A stretch of 64,000 bases of DNA from the NCBI GenBank assembly GCA_003255065.1, contig QAOA01006679.1:1-64000 (forward strand), in the 5' to 3' direction. The stretch comes from Cercis canadensis. Taxonomy: Eukaryota; Streptophyta; Magnoliopsida; Fabales; Fabaceae. A model generated the notes under the pieces. That model had not been told where the DNA came from, did no database searches, and saw only the letters and a program-made list of their open reading frames with translations. The stretch's first letter is position 1. Each line of letters starts with the position of its first letter. Below, piece by piece: positions 58,577 through 64,000 of this stretch. Made by a program: the position numbers and the translations under genes.

Positions 58577-60130
58577 TGATTTTCTGGAAATAATTCCAAG
58601 CTGAGAACGAAGCTTCTCAAAAGATTTTTTGGAAAGTGACTTGGTAAATATATCAGCAATGTTGTCTTGACTTCTCACCTCCATTGCACTAATGGTTCCA
58701 TCCAAAACTTTTTCTCTAATAAAATGATGTTCCACCTCAATGTGTTTTGTCCTCGCATGACAAACTGGATTGGTGGCAAGTTTTATAGCACTTTGATTAT
58801 CTCCGTAAAGGCTAGTTGAACCATGAATAGGAACATTGAGATCTTCAATCAGTCTTCGAAGCCAAACACATTCTTGAGCTGCAAGTGCAGAAGCCTTGTA
58901 TTCTGCTTCTGTAGTTGACAAAGATACTGAATCTTGCTTTTTACTACACCATGAAATTCCAGTACCACCACATAAGAAAGCGTAACCAGATGTTGATTTT
59001 TGATCATCCAAATCTCCAGCAAAATCAGCATCTGTGAAACCCAGTACAGAAAAATCTGCTTTCTTCTTGTAGAATAATCCCATGTCAAGGGTAGTGTTGA
59101 CATACTTCAAAATTTTCTTTGCTGCCTCAAGGTGTGGCTTTCGAGGTTCTTGCATAAACCTACTAACAAGACCAACATAAAAGGCAATATCTGGCCTTGT
59201 TATAGTCAAATAAATCAAACTTCCAACAAGAGCATGATAAGGTTGAGGATTGGGTAATAAAGAGCCTTTATCACGCCTTAACTTGATATTAACTTCCACT
59301 GGAGTGCAGCGCTTTTTGCCATTCTTCAAGCCAAACTTAGCAATTAATTTTTTAGCATAGCTTCTTTGAGTTACAAAAATTCCATCTTTCATCCTTTCAA
59401 CTTCTAAGCCAAGAAAATGATTCAACTCTCCCAAATTTTTCATATCAAAGCAAATAGAGAGTTCATCTTGAAGCTTTGCAATTTCTCCCTCATCATTGCC
59501 CGTAATGATCATGTCATCTACATATAAAAGAACTATGACATGCAAACTAGATTTCTTTTTCACAAACAAACTATGATCAGAATCAGAAGCAAGATAACCA
59601 CAAAATTGCAAGTATTGAGCAATTTTTCTATACCATGCCTTTGGAGTTTGTTTTAGCCCATAAAGAGCTTTCTTGAGTTTGCAAACAAAACCAGGATGAG
59701 ATCCTGAAACATAGCCTGGTGGTTGCTCCATGTAGATGTCTTTATCAAGCTCTCCATATAGGAAAGCATTTTTCACATCAAGCTGCCATAATTTCCAACC
59801 AAGAGAAGCTGCAAGTGCTATCATAGTCCGAATAGAAGTCATCTTTGCAACAGGACTGAAGGTTTCTTCATAATCTTCTCCATATTTATGAGAAAATCCA
59901 CGAGCAACCAGCATCGCTTTATATCTGTCTATGCTCCCATCAACTTTGCGCTTTATTTTGTACACCCATTTACAAGAAACAGGCTCCACATCCTTGGGTT
60001 TTGGAACAAGATCCCAAGTTTCATTTTTTAACAATGCATTCATTTCTTCATCCATGGCAGCCTCCCATACTTTGACACCTTTAGCGTTTTCAAAACATAA
60101 AGGTGCTCCATCATCATTTTTGTCCTGCAA
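58571..60130 (-). CDS. pol: copia reverse transcriptase and RNase H
   Basis: The frame continues from the frameshift to the end of pol. Reverse transcriptase: WDLVPKPKDVEPVSCKWVYK, the LDVKNAFLYGELDKDIYM block, and catalytic YVDDM in LLYVDDMIITG. RNase H: FTDADFAGDLDDQKSTSGY, SLSTTEAEYKA, and the closing HIEVEHHFIREKV and DIFTKSL motifs. All catalytic residues look intact. In the raw frame the ORF can be read from 60358, but the first 75 or so residues are out of the pol frame. Confidence 0.88.
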   Translation of the reverse strand: MQDKNDDGAPLCFENAKGVKVWEAAMDEEMNALLKNETWDLVPKPKDVEPVSCKWVYKIKRKVDGSIDRYKAMLVARGFSHKYGEDYEETFSPVAKMTSIRTMIALAASLGWKLWQLDVKNAFLYGELDKDIYMEQPPGYVSGSHPGFVCKLKKALYGLKQTPKAWYRKIAQYLQFCGYLASDSDHSLFVKKKSSLHVIVLLYVDDMIITGNDEGEIAKLQDELSICFDMKNLGELNHFLGLEVERMKDGIFVTQRSYAKKLIAKFGLKNGKKRCTPVEVNIKLRRDKGSLLPNPQPYHALVGSLIYLTITRPDIAFYVGLVSRFMQEPRKPHLEAAKKILKYVNTTLDMGLFYKKKADFSVLGFTDADFAGDLDDQKSTSGYAFLCGGTGISWCSKKQDSVSLSTTEAEYKASALAAQECVWLRRLIEDLNVPIHGSTSLYGDNQSAIKLATNPVCHARTKHIEVEHHFIREKVLDGTISAMEVRSQDNIADIFTKSLSKKSFEKLRSQLGIISRKSL

Positions 60131-61700
60131 AGAAACAAGAGTAGGTGCTTGTGAAATTTTCATCTCGATAATGAGCTGGCTTGACAATATTTCTCTTTGG
60201 TCTTTGATCATCCTTTGTTTGCCATTCTTCACATGAACTAGAGCTCCCCCTTTCACTATGATTCTCCTGGGAAATAGAGGAATGAGTGTTGAAAGGAAAA
60301 GTTGTAATCTCAGGTTCCATAATCTGATTAGGATCATAGTAAGATGAAATTTCATCAAAAACTACATCCCTTGACACTATGTACTTGTGAGTGAGAGGAT
60401 CCATGCATTTCCATCCCTTCTTTTGATTGTCATAGCCAATAAAAATGCACTTCCTAGCTATGGCATCAAATTTGTTCCTTTTAGCATTTGGCACATGAAC
60501 ATAATAGATGGAGCCAAAAATTCTGAAGTGCTTAACACTAGGCTTCTCATTGAACATCAACTCATAAGGAGACTTCAAGTTGATTGGACTAAGCGGTAAC
60601 CGATTAATCACATGGGCAGCACATTTCATACATTCAGCCCATAGTTCTTTTGGCAGATTCTTTGAATGTAACCAGCTTCTGCAAGTCTCCATAAGGTGTC
60701 TAATTTTTCTCTCAGCCACTCCATTCTGTTGCGGAGTATGAGCACAAGAGAGTTCCCTTCTAATTCCTTCTTTGTGACAAAAGGAATTAAAGGCATTAGA
60801 AGTAAATTCTCCTCCATTATCAGTTCGAAGCCGCTTGATTTTTCTTCCAAGGAATTTTTCAACAAATTTCTTGAATTCTTTAAATTTGAGAAAAACTTCT
60901 GATTTCGCCTTAACAAAGTAAACCCAGGTGAATCTTGTAAAGTCATCAACAAATATCAGCATATAACGGAAACCAAAATAAGAAGCAACTGGAGTTGGCC
61001 CAAACAAATCACTATGAATACAATCCAATGGAGCTTTGCACCTAGAAAGAGACTTATCAAATGGAAGTCTATGAGCCTTGCCATATTGACAGCCTTCACA
61101 ACTTTTACCATCAGTAAATTTGGTTATTTTTGGCAGCCCCTTAACTAGTTCTTTTTGCACCATAACTTTTAATTTAATCATGTTAAGGTGCCCTAGCCGA
61201 GCATGCCATATAGAAGCATTATCATGGCCACTCAATTTTTCAACAAAAGAAGTTGAAGTTGATAAAACATACACATCATCAACTCTTTTACTGATATGAA
61301 CAACATCAACTTTTAAATCTTCAATATTTGGAAGAAATTTCACATCTTGAGGGCCAAATAGGACATAATTTCCAGAACTTTTACCGATATGAACAACATC
61401 AGCTTTTAAATCTTTAATATTTCTAAGAAATTTCACATCTTGAGGGCCAAATAGGACATAATTTCCAGAATCCACATCATTTGTAACTGAGAAGATATCT
61501 TTTGTCATACCTGGGACATGATACACATTGTTGAGTGTAATAGAATTGTCCTTGCTCCCATTGATAACAATTGTCCCCTCCTTCTCCACAAAGTGAACTG
61601 TGTTGTCTGCTGTAACAATAGCATCTTTCCCTTGATAAGGATGAAGACTTGAGAATTTAGAAGCATCACCAGTCACATGATGACCACAGCCAAAATCCAA
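60114..61700 (-). pseudogene. pol: copia protease region and integrase
   Basis: Frame from just after the TAG. It begins with the catalytic protease motif region (LDFGCGHHVT; many relatives have DSG here, so the catalytic Ser looks changed to Phe). Next come the pre-integrase HHCC domain (WHARLGHLNM ... CEGCQYGK) and the integrase core with first Asp in HSDLFGP, second in LRTDNGGEF, and Glu in PQQNGVAERKIRHLMETC. The frame ends at 60114-60116 after a one-base loss in an A run. A 93-base tandem duplication sits between protease and HHCC. Confidence 0.85.
61285..61470 (-). repeat. 93-base tandem duplication in copia pol
   Basis: Units 61285-61377 and 61378-61470, period exactly 93, in frame (31 codons each). 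Each encodes a segment beginning SGNYVLFGPQDVKFL, with about eight nucleotide differences between units. The repeat lies between the protease motif and the HHCC domain and does not break the frame. Confidence 0.88.
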
Positions 61701-61703
61701 GAT

Positions 61704-62639
61704 CTAATCATTCTCAAGATCAATTGAAGCAGGACTAGATGCAACTCTCGCCATAAAACACTTGCCCCAGTCTTCTTCATTGCTCCGAGAAGAATCTCCT
61801 ATATCTGCCTTTTCAGCTTCAACCAAATTTCCTTGCTTCAACTTGACACAACAATTTTTCTTCACGTGTCCAAGTTTACCGCACCAATAACACTTCAATT
61901 TTTTCTTAGAGAAATTGGAGACATTGTTGTTGGATTCTGAATCAAATTTCTTTTCTTTTAGGTTGAAATTCTTCTTCTTCTCAGCTACAAGAACATTTTT
62001 ATTATCAATACTTCCACCTTGATCAGTCACAGATAATCCAGCCATTTGCATGGCCAAGGATTCTTGGGAAGACAAGAGGCTTTCAAATTCTTCCAAGGGT
62101 GGTTGTTGAACCCACCCTTGAATTGAGGTGACATAAGGAATGTACTCCAACTTCAATCCATGAATAATATGCCGCCTCATACGAGCTTCAGAAATAGGCT
62201 CAACTGGATCTAGAGCAGAAATTTCTGAACATAGATTTTTAATTTTCAGGAAGAATTGAGCAGTGGAAAGATCACCTTGAGAAGCATTTGCAAGTTGATT
62301 CTCCAAGAGTTGCAAGCGAGCCACATCTTTCTCGTTGAATAGCCTATCAAGGGTTTGCCAAATCTCATTGGCAGATTTGTAGCGGATAATGTGCTCAAAC
62401 ATTCCATTGGAAATAGACCTCTTCAAGGCAAATTCTGCCTTAGCATTTTTCTGTCTCCATTGCTTGGAAGTCTCAGCATCATTTGCTGGAGCAGTAGTGT
62501 CAACTCCACCAACAACCTCCCAAAGGTCTTCCCCAATGAGATAGGACTCCATACAAGTCTTCCATACTTTGTAATTGGATTGGTTTAATAGCTCCATACC
62601 AAATCCAACAACGCGACCACACAAATCCATTTGGAACAC
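61704..62639 (-). CDS. gag: copia Gag
   Basis: 311 residues. An N-terminal copia-gag region (LNQSNYKVWKTCMESYL) is followed by the UBN2-like helical domain (SANEIWQTLDRLFNEKDVAR, LSTAQFFLKIKNLCSEI) and a CCHC zinc knuckle, CYWCGKLGHVKKNC. It would package element RNA into particles. The frame ends at TAG 61704-61706, directly before the protease-region motif, at a position where relatives carry Trp. Gag alone is intact and could be made; Gag-Pol would need readthrough. Confidence 0.88.
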   Translation of the reverse strand: MFQMDLCGRVVGFGMELLNQSNYKVWKTCMESYLIGEDLWEVVGGVDTTAPANDAETSKQWRQKNAKAEFALKRSISNGMFEHIIRYKSANEIWQTLDRLFNEKDVARLQLLENQLANASQGDLSTAQFFLKIKNLCSEISALDPVEPISEARMRRHIIHGLKLEYIPYVTSIQGWVQQPPLEEFESLLSSQESLAMQMAGLSVTDQGGSIDNKNVLVAEKKKNFNLKEKKFDSESNNNVSNFSKKKLKCYWCGKLGHVKKNCCVKLKQGNLVEAEKADIGDSSRSNEEDWGKCFMARVASSPASIDLEND

Positions 62640-62684
62640 CGGCTGATTTTCTTCACAAGAGATCTTGACACAAAGCTATCTCTC

Positions 62685-62698
62685 AAGCTCTGATACCA
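62685..62698 (-). other. tRNA-iMet primer-binding site
   Basis: The minus strand reads TGGTATCAGAGCTT, the standard copia primer site complementary to initiator tRNA-Met, immediately inside the 5' LTR. Confidence 0.93.
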
Positions 62699-63061
62699 TA
62701 AAGAGAAACCGTAGTGCAACAGTGTTACACTAGCCCAAGATCAACAACCTTGGTGAAGAAAAACAAGCCAAAGAAAAGAATAGAACTCTAATGATGGATA
62801 AGAGAATAAGACTTGTATTTTTTCTAATACACAAAAGTGAAAGATTACATAGGTATTTATAGGACTCAAATGAGAAAAGGTTCATCCCCCTAATTAATTC
62901 CTAATACATGAACCACACTAAAAACTAGGATTATTGAATAAGCTTCTTGAGAAACAAAGAGACATTATACATGAACCACACTAAACTAGAATTATTGAGT
63001 AAATAAGCTTCTTGAGAAATGAAGAGACTTATTCTAGAAAATTACTTTACTAATTTCAACA
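62699..63061 (-). repeat. 5' LTR of the copia element
   Basis: 363 bases. The inner end abuts the tRNA-Met primer site; the outer end meets the AlaX-like gene fragment at 63062. TATAAATA on the minus strand at 62861-62854 is the probable promoter TATA box. Confidence 0.9.
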
Positions 63062-63281
63062 GAAGGCCTTTGGATTTGCCGAAAAATGTCACCGACGATC
63101 CATGGAACGTGGGTGACGGATGGTGTGAACCAGTAATTCCATCTTTTGATCGAACATCTTGAACCACGAACTTGAGGTCTGAACTAGCAACGTGTATGAA
63201 ACCATTGTCCGCTGGCTGACCACCACCTTGCGGATAGAAGATTGTACGATCTAATATCAAAGCATTTCTACCATCATCGCC
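63062..63281 (-). pseudogene. AlaX-like gene exon 2, cut off by the copia element
   Basis: Exon 2 starts at 63281, in phase with exon 1, and encodes GDDGRNALILDRTIFYPQ followed by GGGQPADNGF and FVVQDVRSKDGI, the conserved N-terminal editing-domain sequence. After about residue 45 of the exon, family similarity stops. No normal donor is evident, and the copia LTR begins at 63061. The zinc-binding HxxxH and CxxxH motifs of the editing site are absent, and no later exon was found to the left. As it stands the gene cannot make a full enzyme. Confidence 0.7.
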
Positions 63282-63645
63282 CTTTTAAATTTCCAAAACC
63301 ACAACAAAAAATCCCAAAAAGCAAAGCTCAACTTTATTGGCTCCAATGAGTGGCGATGAAAATCTAATCAAGTTATTCTTAAACAATACATAACAACATT
63401 CAATTTCTCTTTGCATTTTCACTATTCGGTACCCTTGATATTTCCCGCAATTTCTCAATTCTCAGTAACCAAACAGTAATTAAATTAAAAATATCAACAA
63501 AATGAAAAAAAAAAGTGAAAAAAAGGTATACCTTGAAGTAGGAGAGGAGTGTGGTGGTAGATTGCAGCTTCCACATGTCATCGTAGTAATCGAGCTTCGT
63601 GGGGCTGGAATCCATGGCCTTCATCGAATCGGGAACTGAGTCCAT
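63281..63645 (-). CDS. AlaX-like alanyl-tRNA editing gene, exon 1 and intron 1
   Basis: Exon 1 runs 63645-63532 (38 codons; alternative starts at inner Met codons) and contains MDSSPTKLDYYDDMWKLQ, the usual start of plant AlaX-like proteins. The donor AAG/GTATAC is at 63532/63531. The intron is 250 bases, with acceptor AAAAG ending at 63282. AlaX-type proteins hydrolyse Ser or Gly mischarged on tRNA-Ala. An upstream reading frame (63947-63621) overlaps this start in another frame. Confidence 0.7.
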
Positions 63646-63982
63646 GAATCGGTATCCCTGAGCTTGGCGGCGTCTCCTTGGCCGGCCAATTCTATATCAA
63701 TCGCTCTCGAATTCGGGGCATTTTGAACAGGAACAGGACCAACAACAATGTCTCCATTTTCACCATCGTTGGTGGGTTTCTTGACGGAGGGTTCGTTGCT
63801 ATTCACCCTAAAGTAGGAAAATTTAGGGTCAACGCAAGGTAGGCACTGAAAGACCACCGGAGATGACGACGAAGCATCCGAATTCGTGGTGGTGGTGGTG
63901 GCGACGACGCAAGAACGGTGAGCGATTGATAGGCATTTGAGGCACATGAGACGGAGGTGAGGCAGAGGGGGGTCAATCTATA
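63621..63982 (-). CDS. Exon of an unidentified gene with a Cys/His zinc-binding pattern
   Basis: Open from a plausible acceptor (TTATAG ending at 63983) to a stop at 63621-63623. It starts IDPPLPHLRLMCLKCLSIAH and then FQCLPC, giving C-x2-C, H-x2-C and C-x2-C ligands as in half of a PHD-like finger. The middle is low-complexity (Thr/Ser-rich). NSRAIDIELA resembles the start of a coiled-coil region seen in plant proteins of unknown function, after which the frame enters the AlaX 5' region and stops. Upstream exons, if any, are beyond the right edge. It may be a genuine neighbour, a truncated gene or an upstream ORF of the AlaX transcript. Confidence 0.4.
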
Positions 63983-64000
63983 ATTTAATAAAAATATTAA

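Larger units (their letters stand above)
58199..63061 (-). mobile_element. Ty1/copia retrotransposon, nearly intact
   Basis: 4.86-kb minus-strand element with two similar LTRs, tRNA-Met primer site, gag, protease region, integrase, reverse transcriptase, RNase H and polypurine tract in the standard copia order. Only two disabling lesions were seen: a TAG at the gag-protease boundary (61704-61706) and a one-base loss in an A run near 60113-60118. LTRs differ at about seven substitutions and two one-base indels over 363 bases, so insertion is fairly recent. The immediate flanks (taggg and gaagg) do not form a perfect target duplication. Confidence 0.93.

Overview
This is a transposon-rich stretch of a flowering-plant nuclear genome, probably a eudicot. 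It has long AT-rich introns, Ty3/Athila-like and Ty1/copia retrotransposons, CACTA, hAT and MULE/FAR1-type transposase relics, and one conserved plant gene with a canonical GT-AG exon structure. I cannot name the species. Nearly all other coding sequence belongs to mobile elements and is broken.

Layout. 1-9541: a minus-strand Athila-like Ty3 element with its 5' LTR at 7962-9541, a tRNA-Asp primer site, decayed gag-pol, and a downstream env-position ORF that runs off the left edge. It sits inside the integrase of a second, plus-strand Athila-like element (9547-12232). 10553-17095: a two-copy segmental duplication carrying that element's 3' end and a non-autonomous hAT element. 17096-19711: CACTA TNP2 relic (minus). 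19712-22445: an internally deleted Athila-like element (minus). 22446-23608: FAR1/MULE-type relic (plus). 24590-27190: hAT transposase relic (minus). 28109-30420: MULE transposase relic (minus).

32160-50230: the one gene that looks functional, an 18-exon plus-strand orthologue of SR140/U2SURP (Arabidopsis RRC1), a U2 snRNP-associated splicing factor. The predicted protein is 974 residues with RRM, SURP, CID, SAP-like, cwf21 and RS/RD-rich regions. Its 6.9-kb and 3.0-kb introns hold LINE, hAT and MITE debris.

50429-54194: TIR elements, a solo LTR and a foldback MITE. 55103-55475: mTERF pseudogene. 58199-63061: a young, nearly intact copia element (minus) that abuts two exons of an AlaX-like alanyl-tRNA editing gene (63281-63645). 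Just upstream of those is an exon with a Cys/His zinc-binding pattern (63621-63982) that continues past the right edge.

Main points for a second look. (1) The Athila env-position ORF appears to have its own U3-like promoter, leader and 5'-UTR intron. (2) Five single-N characters each sit at the junction of a near-identical direct duplication, which looks like unmerged haplotypes rather than biology. (3) Nonsense mutations in at least four transposon families are almost all explained by C-to-T or G-to-A changes. I see no convincing new biological system.
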